From NCBI GenBank assembly GCA_015956445.1, contig WIUZ02000003.1, forward strand, positions 248,001-312,000: a stretch of 64,000 nucleotides of DNA, read 5' to 3'. The notes beneath the pieces were generated by a model. That model did not search any database. It was not told the origin of the DNA and was given only the letters and a program-made list of their open reading frames with translations. Positions 44,020-55,486 of this stretch are shown here, one piece after another (positions within the stretch are counted from its first letter, which is position 1; each line of letters begins with the position of its first letter). A program made the position numbers and the translations under genes. The stretch is from Thelephora terrestris (lineage: Eukaryota; Basidiomycota; Agaricomycetes; Thelephorales; Thelephoraceae).

Positions 44020-44075
44020 ACGAGGCAGGACTCGAACTGCCAGGTATGGGATCCGACATCAGTAACACTGCATTC
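44020..44075 (-). other. tRNA T-arm-like sequence
   Basis: On the minus strand GGCAG-TTCGAGTC-CTGCC (44024-44041) is a T-arm-like stem-loop holding the B-box core GTTCGAGTCC. I find no matching acceptor strand or D-arm upstream, so this is not a complete tRNA gene. It may be a tRNA-derived SINE fragment or chance. Confidence 0.25.
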
Positions 44076-44516
44076 TACTTATTTTTGACGTGACTTTTCT
44101 CTCCTTTTCTCTCACTTATCTGCCAATTATTACCATATTTGGAAGCCCAACTTTTTTTTATTCCCTACATAGCTTCTAGAAGTTGGCACTTTTTACTTTT
44201 TTTCACCTTTTTTCACGAAAAGCGACCAATAAGTGACAGATAAGTATTTTTCAACCTTTCTGATGGAGAATGGCAGAAATTTTGCCCGCTCTCCTTCAGG
44301 ATTGACCGGTAACACTTGGAAGTCATGTAGATAACTTGATGTCCGTTGATAGACTAGAGTACATTTGAACAGATCATACATATTTTTATGGTCTTACCGG
44401 GGTTAAAAAAATGAGACTGAGTCTGATGTTACATCCGAGCGTATAAGAAAGAGACCTGATACATCGGGTCGTATATCACAAGAAAAAGGCAGAGAAATGT
44501 TTTTCATGATACTGTG

Positions 44517-47500
44517 TCATCTGCAACCTAATGGGGCTGGCAATCTTGTGTCCCAAGCCAAAGCTGTGCTCCTCAGGCAGCGAAGTATTTCCTTGACATC
44601 TGGTCGTGATGCTGGATCTTCTTGCCAGGTAGCCTTGACCATGTTCCACAATCCACCAATGAATCCAAGGCTCTCTGCTGCCTCTGGTTTTGGCGGCCGT
44701 CTACCACTCGCAATTATATCCTTCACACCTCTAAGATCTTTGCCCTGGTAAGGAACCTCTCCGCAAAGAACCTTATATACATCAGTCAAACCACTGTTGA
44801 AACAGGAGCTATCAAATTTCTGCATACCTCGTATATGACCATCCCGAGAGCGTAGCAATCAGATTGTTTTGTTGGTCCATAAGGATTAAAGAGCAGTAAT
44901 TCTGGACTTGCCCACTGGAAGTTCCAGGAGCTAGACACAAGAGACCCTGTTGAACCACTAGAGATGCTGTCGGAATCTCCTCCACCAAGGCCAGTTGAGA
45001 AACCAAAGTCACTGAGGCAGGCACAGAGGTGCTTGTTAATGAAAATATTTGCCTGGTAATTGTTATAAGTGACTAGGTATCAGTTTTAAATGGCAACACA
45101 CCCCTCTCAGGTCCCCATGCACCATATTGTGGTCATGCAGGTACTCCAACCCGATTGCAGCGTCCACCAACTTAGCGAGTCAATCAAATCGGCCTCCGTC
45201 AAACATGGCATGACCACTCACAAGTTGGACACGATTCACTTCTGGGTGACTCCTGGTATACTCGACTATGTCTCCATGAACCATCCGTTCGGACACCATG
45301 GCAAACCGATCATGTCCAAAATCCACACCAATAAACCGCGCAATGTTTGCGTGTGGTAGGTATTTCCAGAAAATTGCTTCCTTGAAGAATCCCTAGACAC
45401 CCCATATGATGAACAAAAATCCTCTTAGCAAATAAACAGAAAGAAATATCCACATTGACAACCCCATCAAGATTGACAGTAAAGCAGGCATTGATGACTT
45501 TGACGGTTACCGGATTGCCATTGTGTTCACAATGATATGTCTTACTAAACAACCCAGAATTGCGGGCATCCACCGAGCGCAGATTGATTGACACACGCAT
45601 GGATTCAGGAAGCATGCCTTGGCGCTTACACATCCGACTTAATACCTGGATGCACCTTTTTGCCTCTTCACCGGAAAAGATGCCATTTGCTAATACCTAG
45701 ACAACAGGTCAAGTAGCGGTCACATGGGAACCAGAGGGACTTACCTTGTCAAAGCGGTTGATGACTTTCTGACCCAGCAGGTTGTCCGAAAGCGGGTGTA
45801 TCATCCGCTTTCCAAAAGAACCAACAAATTTACTCCGTTCCATTGGTGTGTAGATCAAGTCACCACCGTCCGCTCCAGGTGTATTTTGTGCTGGTTTATG
45901 CCAAGAGAGGTGGAGTAGAAAGTCAGCATAAGCTCCCCAAACATCCTCCGACCCCTCCTCAAGGGCTGCAAAGGTCTCGAGGAGATGCTCCACATTGGAT
46001 TCCTCTTGGATGACCCACTTCGTTTCATTGAACCCAGGAGTCCCGGGCTGAAGCTCTTCATCGGCAAGGTGCAACCTGGAAAAGTACTGTTCTTTCACTC
46101 CCCATAAGAGTGAGGATGATCTGAGGTCCTCCGGACGGAGATACTCTCTTAAGGGGGCAAGCATCGTGACGAAGCCTTTGTAACGGGATGTCAGAGAGAG
46201 TGCGCAAAACGTGTCGATCATGTCCTCCCGATCAGAGACTTCGGGGAGCAACCAATCTAGTTTCTTCCCATTGATACCCAACGGAAAGAACGCAACCACT
46301 CCAAGGATCTCCCGGGCTTTGGGGCCAAGGTTTTTGAAAGTAGGAGAGTCAAGAGATACTTCTATGGAGGCGGCAAGATGAAGGCTTTCATGGTTCGTCT
46401 GTAAAACTTTGACCTTCTGTTTTTCCCATTCCTCCAATATCCGTTGGTAGTCCCACGACTTCCGCGATGCAACTGTGGCGAGGATCGTGATCGAAAGGGG
46501 GTGGAAATCGAGTCGCTCTAACAGACCATTAACAAGGTCCGACCGTTCTCCTTCTGGGTAGATGCGATAGAATATTTCTTGTGCGGCGCCACTGGAAAGG
46601 GGAGGGACTTCGACGCGCTTGCAGTCCGAGGGTATTATGGAGAGACGAGATGTAATGATGAGGCAGAGCCCGCGAAGTCGACATAGTTCCTCGATGACCT
46701 GATAAATTGCAGTTCCATCCTGAGTGTGTTCATCAAGAATTGTCTCAGCGTTGTCGAGGACGAGGATCATGGGCTGTGCCTCGATGAATGGTCGTAAGGG
46801 AACCAAACTCGTGACGTTTGTTATCCCTGCGCCGATGACCGTGGAGATCCGATCGAGAAAGTTGACAAGTGAGTTCGGAAACTCATCACAGCGAATGAAT
46901 CTCCGCCGGTCCGAAAACTTTCGCACGACGCGTGGGTGGTGGAGAACAGCCAACGCTATAGCGGTTTTTCCCAGCCCTCCGGTTCCGGTGAGAGCGCTAG
47001 GTTCCAACTCTTCCGCACGGCGCACAAGGTCTTCAATCAAAGCGTCCCGTCCTATGCATGCTCGTGGCGGCGGCGGCGGCGATTCGCCTGACTCACTACG
47101 TCAGAGCTATTTATTAGTTTCTGTACTAAAAGGAAGTTCGGGCCACTGACAGTGCATGGGCTGGAGTACTGGTCCGATTGATCTTCATGGCCCTCAGCTC
47201 ATTTACAAGATCTGCGATTGCGTTGTATATGTTGAGCGCCAACTCTGCCTGAAGGGGAGTGAGTGGAGGGTAGCAACTGGAAAGAGTTTTACAGACATTA
47301 AACAACATCATAATGTTGTTGAGCTCCGCCCTCCAGGAATTTATAGTTCGCATGTCAATCCTCGCGCAAATGAACTTCACAACCTTCCATCGTCTGCGTT
47401 TCTTGACTATTGAATTCTCGATTTTGGTAACAGTACTAGTATCATAGAGACTTTAGGAGAACGGTTGGTGGCATGTTCCTCACTCACTCTGTCAGTTGGG

Positions 47501-47842
47501 TGATAGCATGGGAAACGGATGGGTTTAGCTCGGCCAGAGGCTTATCGTGCATCGCACGACCGAGCGCCATGCACACGCCCGCGCAGTCGATTCCGAGCCC
47601 GATGTACCCTTTGTCGTTGAGCATTGCATCCTGTATACCCTAGGTATTGAGATAGACAATTATGGAGAGCCGAAACTTACCCGAATCATTGTTAGGATAA
47701 TGCTGGCAGATCCAAAGGCCTCCTTCGCTGGTGTGATGTTCAACAGCTCCTTTGCGAGATCAAAGCCTTCGACGGCGATGGTAAAAGTAGAAATCAACTT
47801 GTCGCGGCCACTGCGCTTTCGGGTGTCAGAAGAACCCTGCAT
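44517..47842 (-). CDS. NLR-kinase fusion: NB-ARC receptor joined to a complete TKL-like kinase (955 aa, 9 exons)
   Basis: Exons 47842-47681, 47630-47488, 47435-47170, 47087-45745, 45696-45463, 45392-45222, 45170-45102, 45052-44828 and 44771-44517; all splice sites are GT..AG and every phase closes. Residues 1-190 are the helical N-terminal domain of Agaricomycete NLRs (AVEGFDLAKELLNITPAKEAFGSA, KPLAELNPSVSHAI). After the ESPPPPPRACIGRD linker comes NB-ARC: P-loop TGTGGLGKTAIAL, FIRCDEFP, Walker B MILVLDNAET, LIITSR, FHPLSITILA. Instead of the family's usual TPR tail, residues ~640-955 form a kinase: Lys in VTVKVI, HGDLRGANIFI, SDFGFST, ASPELL, DCYALGMVIYE, RPDV. Its glycine loop is weak (NSGLFSKTY), so activity is uncertain. 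Likely an intracellular sensor with kinase output; this is inference from architecture. Confidence 0.82.
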
Positions 47843-48470
47843 CGGTGGGAGGATTGGATGGGGGTGATGGTAGAATTCTGAGCGCTGGGCGCTGTTGAAC
47901 GCTGAAGGGTGGATTTGGCGCTGGCAGGGCTAAGCCAGGCTGGAACCATCAATCCCCAGGGCGATTTAATCCCCGTATGTTCCTTGTCTCAAGCGCGCTG
48001 GAGTGGGATAACCAAAGGTTTCGAAGGTGGAATGATGAGGTTTTGAGGGCTGGCCGATATTCCACACCCGTCGCGAGTGGAGTAGTTTCGGTGAGAGGCC
48101 CTCCCCACCGCAATCGATCATTCGAGTCTTATTTCTCCTGCGGAATTGGGCGCGCCAGTGACGACCAATCTCACTATTCCGTTACCGCTTCCGTCTCCGA
48201 GGTGGAATGGAGTAACCCGCTAGGCCCCGCATCGTACGATCCGAGGGTGGCGTGCCACCTGTATTCCGGCGTGTTTCTCCCCCGCGGTGCAAGCTCCGAG
48301 GCGCAAGTCCCCAGAAGAACAGAGGTGATAGCCACCCCCACCTCGACATATCTGACGCGTAGATTGGAGCCACTACCTGCCGGTTCCCATACCCCCATAC
48401 CGCTCCAACTAGATTGATACCACCTCTTACACGCGCAGTGACATCACCTTCGTCACCCTTTCCCCACTTC
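47843..48470. other. Divergent promoter region between the NLR-kinase gene and the SDR gene
   Basis: The two genes are read away from each other, with 700 bases between start codons. A plus-strand frame at 47977-48417 has no domain and unlikely composition, so I do not call it. Confidence 0.4.
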
Positions 48471-48480
48471 AGATATATAA
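48471..48480 (+). promoter_or_regulatory. TATA box of the SDR gene
   Basis: AGATATATAA lies 63 bases before the start codon at 48543, followed by a pyrimidine-rich leader, a common layout for strongly expressed fungal genes. Confidence 0.6.
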
Positions 48481-48542
48481 TAAGATGACCCCTTCCTTGT
48501 TCAACTCAGTCCCTATCCCCACCTGCCATCTTCCGACAAACA

Positions 48543-49711
48543 ATGACATCTCAGCAATCTCAGCAAATCCCAAAAGAATTCGAGAAAGACTTTATCCCGC
48601 CTCTTCAGGAGCAGGATGCTCTCCCGGGGAAGCAGTGGAAGCTCGACCCTCCTCCCATTGACGATATCACCGCGGACGGCAAACCCTACAAACCTGCCGG
48701 CAAGCTCGAGGGTAGAAAGGTCATCATCACTGGTGGTGACAGCGGCATCGGTCGCGCTATCGCCCTGTTGTTCGGTGGGTCTTCTGCAGAGTCTCACGGT
48801 GCCGCTCGTGTCTGAAAACCTCCTGTGTCAGCCCTTGAGGGAGCGGACTTGACGGTTACCTATCTCCCTGAGGAGCATCAGGACGTCAAGGATACCGCAG
48901 ACCTCATCCGCAAAAAGACGAACGACTCTCGCAAGTTTCAATTCCTCCCCGCCGACTTGACGAAGGAGGACGTATGTCAAGCCATCGTACAGAAACACTT
49001 GGAATATTTCGGTGGTCAGCTCGACACTCTCATCTGCAACCATGGGAATCAGGATGCCGTTTCTGATATCACCGAATTGGACGCTAAACACTGGCTCGAC
49101 ACCTTCGACACCAATCTCCACTCGTTCTTTTATCTCACCAAGGCGGCCATCCCTCACTTGGAGAAGAGTCCGACAAAGCAGCCGACGATCGTGTTCAACG
49201 ACTCGATCAACGCGTTCAAGGGACATCCTAGCTTGGTCGATTACACAGCTACCAAAGGCGCAATCCTGGGTTTCGCGCGGTCTTTGAACGCTCAACTCGT
49301 TGGAAAATCGGGTATTAGGGTTAACTGTGCGAATTTTCTCTCCTCTCGTGAACGCGCAAACCGTTTCTAATAAAATCCTGTTCAGGTGTTGCCCCTGGTC
49401 CGATCTGGACTCCGTTGATGTACGTTACCAGTTCCATCTGAGCCTTCTGTGCACTGATTTCCGTGTCAATCAAAGCCCACCATCTATGACGAAAGAGAGC
49501 AAGGAACAGTTCGGGTTGAAAACCACGATGGGTCGCGCGGGGCAGCCGGTCGAGGTTGCTACGTGTTTCGTATTTCTCGCGAGTGCCGACTCAAGCTACA
49601 TCAGGTGTGCACACTACACTTATGGCTTCATTTAGTCGCTGAGTACCGAGTTCTTGCCTTCCCAGCGGACAAACCCTGCACCCCAATGGCGGCGTCGTTG
49701 TCGGGTCATAA
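48543..49711 (+). CDS. Short-chain dehydrogenase/reductase (311 aa, 5 exons)
   Basis: Exons 48543-48774, 48832-49326, 49386-49419, 49476-49604 and 49666-49711; introns of 56-61 bases, phases close. The cofactor motif TGGDSGIGR is at residues 63-71, followed by the structural CNHG, the active-site region with Ser in NDSINA and YTATK (catalytic Tyr and Lys), RVNCVAPGPIWTPL and the end ISGQTLHPNGGVVV. The N-terminal extension with PGKQWKLDPPP and KPYKPAGKLEG is the feature of the YghA/glucose-dehydrogenase-like SDR group, cytosolic NAD(P)-dependent oxidoreductases. The substrate is unknown. It looks intact and is read opposite to its receptor/kinase neighbours. Confidence 0.9.
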
Positions 49712-50245
49712 TCAATTCAGGCGAAACTAAAATACTGTTGTAACGGTTGTAACATCATACCAAGTTATAGACACATGTGCGGCGCTCGTGTCACTTCGTT
49801 GCTGCGGTGGAACCTCGAGCCTGAGAACGTTCTCGATAGCGTATCGACTGCCAACTAAAGCGACCCCAAGGTAACGAGTGGCGCGTGCCCGGTGAGTTTC
49901 TCCATTCAAAAGGGGTTCGACTGGGCAATGGGTAGGCGGTAAGAACACGTACACTACCAATCCACAGTTGCGGTGGCCGAACATCGCGAGGGCGTTGGAT
50001 GGACCAATTTGTTTGCCTAAGGCGGGGATCATTGCCTGGGGAATAAAGCAGAGGTTGCGTACGTGAAGGGTCGTTGCGAGCTTCACTGTGCTCCTCGATA
50101 CGCGGCGGCTGCGTGGTAGGTATCGGCTCAACCTGTCGTGTGCAATACTAGATGAGCGATTGTACCAACGATCTAAACTTCGAATTCACAGCACCCCGCC
50201 GAACCCGACTGTTTTCTTTTTTCAAATTTAATGCAACAGTTTAAG
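49712..50245. other. Spacer with one unassigned minus-strand frame
   Basis: A 134-codon minus-strand frame (49727-50131) contains a fairly protein-like stretch (VRNLCFIPQAMIPALGKQIG, FGHRNCGLVVYVFLPPTHCP). It has no start context, partner exon or domain that I recognise. It may be a relic of another gene. Confidence 0.3.
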
Positions 50246-50445
50246 AACTCCTATCGCCATCTTAACAGCATTAAGTGAAGATCCACAGCGAATCAGAAAG
50301 GCTGGAGCGCCTACCGGTTGGCCTCGGTGGAACCCCAACTCCGTTACCCGAACCTCACGGAACAGAGTTTCAGCTGTGGGGCCAGGACAGCGTAGGCCAA
50401 CAGTAGATACTCGCCGTATTTCTCACATACCTGAGAGACAAACAA
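50246..50445 (-). pseudogene. Decayed kinase fragment
   Basis: The plus strand shows clear similarity to 54184-54400, the last exon and preceding intron of the kinase gene at 54023-55486 (shared words tcctatcgccat, tccacagcgaatcagaaa, tggagc, tacctga). Only about 200 bases remain and the frame is lost. It is a relic of a further kinase copy in the cluster. Confidence 0.6.
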
Positions 50446-50704
50446 TCCATTCAGTTCACGTGCAAGCTATCCGTACGGGAAGCTTAAGTCGTCGCTAAAT
50501 TTGTGTGGAATTTCCCCAATCCGTTCTCGATTAGGCTGGAATCTAGTCACCAAGGCTCGAGAAACATCCCTCCAGCTTACTCTGCTGTGATCTCCTACCT
50601 CCATCGTTCCTCACCCGTAGGACGCCTCTGCTATTTCATGAAGCAGGCACATGCAGCACACGAATCAGCTTACAGGAGAACTCGGAATTGATTATGCATA
50701 AAGT

Positions 50705-53620
50705 TTAGCGCCGGTCCTTTAGCTTAAACATCTGGCCCAAACGCAAACTAAATATCTTGGCTTTGTGTGATTCAAATATCCCAGCTGGAAGAATATTTAA
50801 GCATAAATGATATGACGAAAATAGCAGTGAAAACTCACCGCGTCCGGCATGATCCTCCCGCCGTTCCGTTCCACTCGGCAGCATGTCTGCCCGCCACTTA
50901 GCTGCTGCATTCCCTACTCCCTTCACAACTTTCTGGATCTGCGGTCTCCCCTCGATGTTCCTGTGCCAACACACCTGCATGAGCTTCCACAAGGCGTTGG
51001 ATATCCCGATTTCTTTTGCATTCGCGGGTTTATCTGGGCGAATGCCAACCGAGACATAGTACCCGAGTTCCTGGGGTGTGTAAGTTCGGAACGGTTGGTC
51101 TCCTGTCAGGACCTGACAGACGATGAAAATCGGAGAGATTACAGCATTGCAACGCGCTTACCTGAAATAGGACCAGCCCGAAGGCATATATGTCCGCCTC
51201 TTGGGTGGGAACAGAGTTCTTGAGACCGTAATTAGAAGGCGCAAGCAATTCCGGGGCCATGAAGGCCATCGTTCCCCCTTGCAGCGTGAGACTTGATGAC
51301 ATTGGATTCAAAGGGTCAAGCACCAGTGTGGTAAACCCAAAATCCGCGAGACATGCCGTAGGAGGCGTATCGTTTGTCATGAGGATATTTGGCTGTTAGA
51401 GGATAAGAAGTCAACAACGCGCAGGATGGTTGTGAGACACGAACGCCTTTGAGGTCCCCGTGGACAAGATGTGCATCGTGAAGGTATTTCAGTCCATTTA
51501 CTGCGCCGTGCAACTGACGTTCAGGTACAGTCAGAGAGCGGATCGTCAGATTTGGAACCCGGAGATACGCACAAGTCTCAGCCTATTCGTGGAGTGCTTC
51601 CTGATGTATTCCATGATGTTGCCGTGCACCATCCACTCGGACACCGTTGCAAATTGATGCCCCCCAAAGCCACTCAAAACACCGACAAGCCTCAGGACGT
51701 TGGGATGTGATAGTGAATTCCAGATGATGACCTCTTTACAGAATTGCTGAAAGAAACGTCAATTTGTCTGTTGACCACGAACACCTCCTCCGGCTCACCT
51801 TCCTAAGTTTGTCGAAGTCATCTGTCACGGCTACTCTCATCGTCTTAACTGCAACCATATTCGTGTTGTGCCGCCCTTGCTTTATATCCGCGAAACCACC
51901 AGATGTTTGAAGCTGAGCGAAATCAGGGTGTTCGATATCATCTTTAATCACCATCGAGTCGGGTAACAGCGCATGACTTCCTGAGAGTCTCATTAAGGTT
52001 TCAAAGAACGTTTGATTAGGCTCCGTCGACGCGCAACCCCTTTCGTACATCTGAGAAACAATCGCACCATTGAGAGATGACAGTGAGTAGTGGAGATGGA
52101 TGATTCGATCTCACATGGTCCAAGTACTCAACACACAACTCTGCGTCCGCTCTTTCCAAAGCCAAGATAAACTTTTGGCCGTCTTTTGATGCCAAGATCT
52201 GAGCTATGATTTGGGCGGCGTCCGTTTTGTTCTGTGCCGCACGAGCATTCTTCCACAATCTGTTGAAACCCGTTGCCATTTCCCAAAACCACGTGGCATG
52301 GTTTAGGTGAGACAGCATGGTCCCCACATCCGGTCGTGCACTGGCATCGGTCAACCAACACCGTTGAACGGCCTTCCAGAGTTCATCTGTGAATCCAAGG
52401 CTCTCCGCTGCCTTTGGTTTCTTTGGTCTGTAGCCATTCATGATTGCGCACATCAGCGGCTCTGGATTTTTGATGTGTCGGTAGGGCGAGTTCCCCGAAA
52501 GTACCTGACGTCTCGTGAGTATGAGCACTCCGAAAAGGCAACGGTCCGTCCGTCCGAACCTCATACACAACCATTCCAAGTGCGTAACAGTCGGATTTCT
52601 TCGTTGGTCTGTCATCGCTTGCTCCAAACCGCTCTGGATGAAGTAACTCCGGACTGATCCATCGAGTGGTCCCGCCGGCAGTAAACGACATCAGAGATGC
52701 CTTCGAGACAACAGAAATCGAGGATGCGTTAGTTCCGGTATTGTACTCTACACTGGCAATGGTAGAAAGACCGAAATCCACGAGACAGGCACGGTGACTT
52801 TGGTTAATGAGGATGTTTGCCTGGCATTCTCCGTGAACATTTGTGCATCCAGAAAGTTAAAGAATCTCACCCCTTTCAAGTCCCCGTGGACGATTTTAAT
52901 GCTGTGCATGTATCCGAGACCTGTTGCAGCATCGACCAGCTGCATTGATCAGCCCCGACGGTCTTCACGCTCACAAAAGATTAATCCATGACCCACCAAC
53001 TGGAGACGATTGACCTTCTGATGTCTCTTCAGGTACTCATTGATGTTACCATGATCCATCCATTCAGATACCATCGAAAGCCGTCGTGGCTCCAAATCCA
53101 CACCGAGCAACGGCAGGATGTTGGGGTGTCGGAGATGTCTCCACGCGACAGCTTCTCGACAAAATTCCTGCAAACCCTACGGTCAGGAAACTCTTGAGGG
53201 ATATGCAAGTCGATGGGCTCACCCTGTGGCACTTGTCAAAAGTGCTACTAGTGATCCGGATGGTTTTGACGGCCACAGAGCGGCCGGAATGTTCTGCCCG
53301 AAAGATCACAGCATGACCCCCACTGTTCACCTCGACTAGCCCCTCAGTCGGACGCCCCTCCAAATGCATTGACTTGGGTAACATCCGCAGTCGATCACAT
53401 GTTTTGCACAAGCTGTTGAGTAACTCGCGTCGTTCTTGATCGCATGTTGCGCGGTCCAGCGCCTGGAGAAAACCTTAGCTTGTGGAGGGGACTCGATTGC
53501 CGGGTGACACACCATGTCAAGACGGTCAATAAGTTCCTGACCCTGGTATTTGGCGTTGATCTCCGCCAATCTTAGTGGCGGAGAATTGGTTAGAACAGCC
53601 GGTATTTCGATCGAATCCAC
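50705..53620 (-). CDS. Tandem-kinase protein: two TKL-like kinase domains in one gene (about 772 aa, 12 exons)
   Basis: Exons 53620-53513, 53462-53223, 53167-52997, 52939-52871, 52820-52560, 52504-52115, 52050-51799, 51746-51573, 51513-51445, 51392-51162, 51112-50839 and 50784-50705; GT..AG throughout, phases close. Kinase 1 (residues ~60-335): GGHAVIF, AVKTIRI, HGDLKGANILI, VDFGLST, ISPELL. Exon 6 (130 codons, one open frame) holds both the end of kinase 1 (RPDV) and the linker domain (AAQIIAQILASKDGQKFILAL, ELCVEYLDH) that also starts the single-kinase gene next door; this proves the fusion. Kinase 2: GGFADIKQGRH, AVKTMRV, HGDLKGPNILM, ADFGFTT, MAPELL. Both keep Lys, Asp and DFG. The tail is basic (HKAKIFSLRLGQMFKLKDRR). 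The start is unsure: the frame opens at a GTG and an upstream exon is likely. Confidence 0.8.
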
Positions 53621-54022
53621 GAGACTCCCGATCGATAGCGAGGAACCAGGGTCCGAGCTGCAGATTGGGGACTGGGGGAGGGGGACGCCTCTGGGCAGGA
53701 AAAAACGTAAGCAAGAAAATACATGGTGGTGAGAAAAGTAGGGGATTCACGGGTCGTTCAAATCTTCCAGCACCCTCCCAGTCCTGGCCAGCAATTTGTG
53801 CTCTGGCTCACAAAAGAGTGATTTCTTTGGTGAACAGTGTCAAGAATGGCCGGGGTTCCAAACTAACCGTATCGTTTCGGGTTTGCTTTTGACTCCCCAG
53901 AATCGGAGAGTTCATCCTGAGCCTTGCTTGGTGGTTTGAGGGCAAATGAAGAATCAATGAGACTCTTCGAAAAGTCAGCTCGGGACGGCCAATCGGGGGA
54001 TTCAAATGTATCTGTGTTTGTG
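53621..54022. other. Spacer between kinase genes
   Basis: The region probably holds the promoter and perhaps a first exon of the tandem-kinase gene. A polypyrimidine tract with CAG sites (minus strand, about 53650-53710) could be an acceptor. No gene of its own is seen. Confidence 0.35.
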
Positions 54023-55486
54023 TTATATAAGGTAACAAGAGAAGATCAGAGTTTCAAACTTGCCCCAGTGGATCGAGGTTGACTTCTGTCCGTTAGAATC
54101 GCAAGGAGGCATTAGCCCACTCCAGTTTGCTGCTGCTTCCGCAAGCCGCGTCACAACTTCTGCAACCTTTGGTCGCAAGGTCCTATCGCCATCCCAACAG
54201 CGCTGGGCAAAGGTCCACAGCGAATCAGAAAAGCCAATGGCTGGAGCATTCGCCGGTTTTTCTGGGCGGTCCCCCATGGCCAATCTGAATCCTATCTCCG
54301 TGATCCGAATATTGCGGAATGGGATTTCACCAGTAAGGACCTAAACAGTGTGAGCTAACAGCAGATATCCGCTATGTTTTTCACGTACCTGAAAGACAAC
54401 TAAACCAAGCGCGTAGATATCCGCTTCTGGAGTAGGGATCGGATTTACAACACCGAAAACCGAAGGCATCAAACTTTCCGGAGGCATGAACCTCATTGTG
54501 CCGCCCACTAATGTTGCGCTACAAGACATGGACTCTTGAGGGTCCAGGACCGTGGTCATGAACCCGAAGTCCATGAGACAGGCACGAGGAGGCGTGTCAT
54601 TGGACATGAGGATGTTCGCCTGTTAAGCGTCAGCGAGAGGGGGTGGTCTCAAAGATAAAAACCAACTCCTTTGAGGTCTCCATGTACGAGGCCAACACCG
54701 TGGATGTACTTGAGGCCCTGAGCTGCTCCATGCAACTATTGCCGCACCTCAGTCGACGAAGCGGCGTAGAGGTGAAGTCTCCTACCAGTTCCAGCCTGTT
54801 GACATGATTCCGCTCGATGTATTCCATTATATTTCCGTGGATCATCAACTCGGAAATTGTGATGAATTGTCCTTTTTCCATGTCTCCATAAACGCCCTCG
54901 AGTTTCAATACGTGTGAATGACACAGCGTGCTCCAGAGTACCACTTCTTTGCAGAATTGCTGGAGTAGAACCGCTTCAGTTCACCTGTTAGCTATCCGAG
55001 ACGGTGACAATCATACTTACTTTTCTTACTTTCTGGAGGTCATCTGTCGCTGCGAGCCTCAAGGTCTTCACAGCCACGGAATGCCCCTTGTGCCTTCCTC
55101 TCCTGACATCTGCAAATCCTCCGCTCGCGAGAACGTTGTCTTCAATTTCGATCGTGTCTGATATCATCATTGAATCTGGTAGTCGCCCGTGGAGCCCAGC
55201 AAGTCTCCTTAGCGTGACAAAGAAAGCATGTCTCTCTGCAATGTTGAGATCGCGTCCAGCGATGCCCTGACCAAACCATCTGAGGCGGCAAAGACGACTG
55301 TAGACACGAATTGCGACTTACACGGTCCAAAATGTCAATACAAAACACCGCGTCTCCGCGATACAAGTGCGAGATAAAATCCCTGCCTTCCTTTTCGGCG
55401 AGAATTTCAGCCAGAGCCCGGACTGCACCAGCTTCGTCGTTTGCAGCAGTGACGTCCTCCCATAACCGCTCAAAATCTCTGGCCAT
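54023..55486 (-). CDS. TKL-like protein kinase with N-terminal helical domain (6 exons)
   Basis: Exons 55486-55322, about 55279-55021, 54959-54786, 54735-54667, 54619-54389 and 54340-54023. It starts MARDFERLWEDVTAAND, and the first 55 residues (RALAEILAEKEGRDFISHLY, FCIDILDR) match the linker of the tandem-kinase protein. Kinase landmarks: GGFADVRRGRHKG, AVKTLRL, HGDLKGANILM, MDFGFMT, MPPESL, ADIYALGLVVF, RPKV. The exon sizes of the core (69 and 231 bases) equal those of the neighbour's second kinase, so they are recent paralogs. At the first intron my phases miss by one base: either the junction is unusual or the gene has a small shift there. The stop follows shortly after the kinase fold, without the basic tail. 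Confidence 0.7.

Noticed and set aside
47977-48417. 146-codon frame upstream of the SDR gene
   Set aside because: Lies in a divergent promoter region, has no domain and is overlapped by equally long frames on the other strand.
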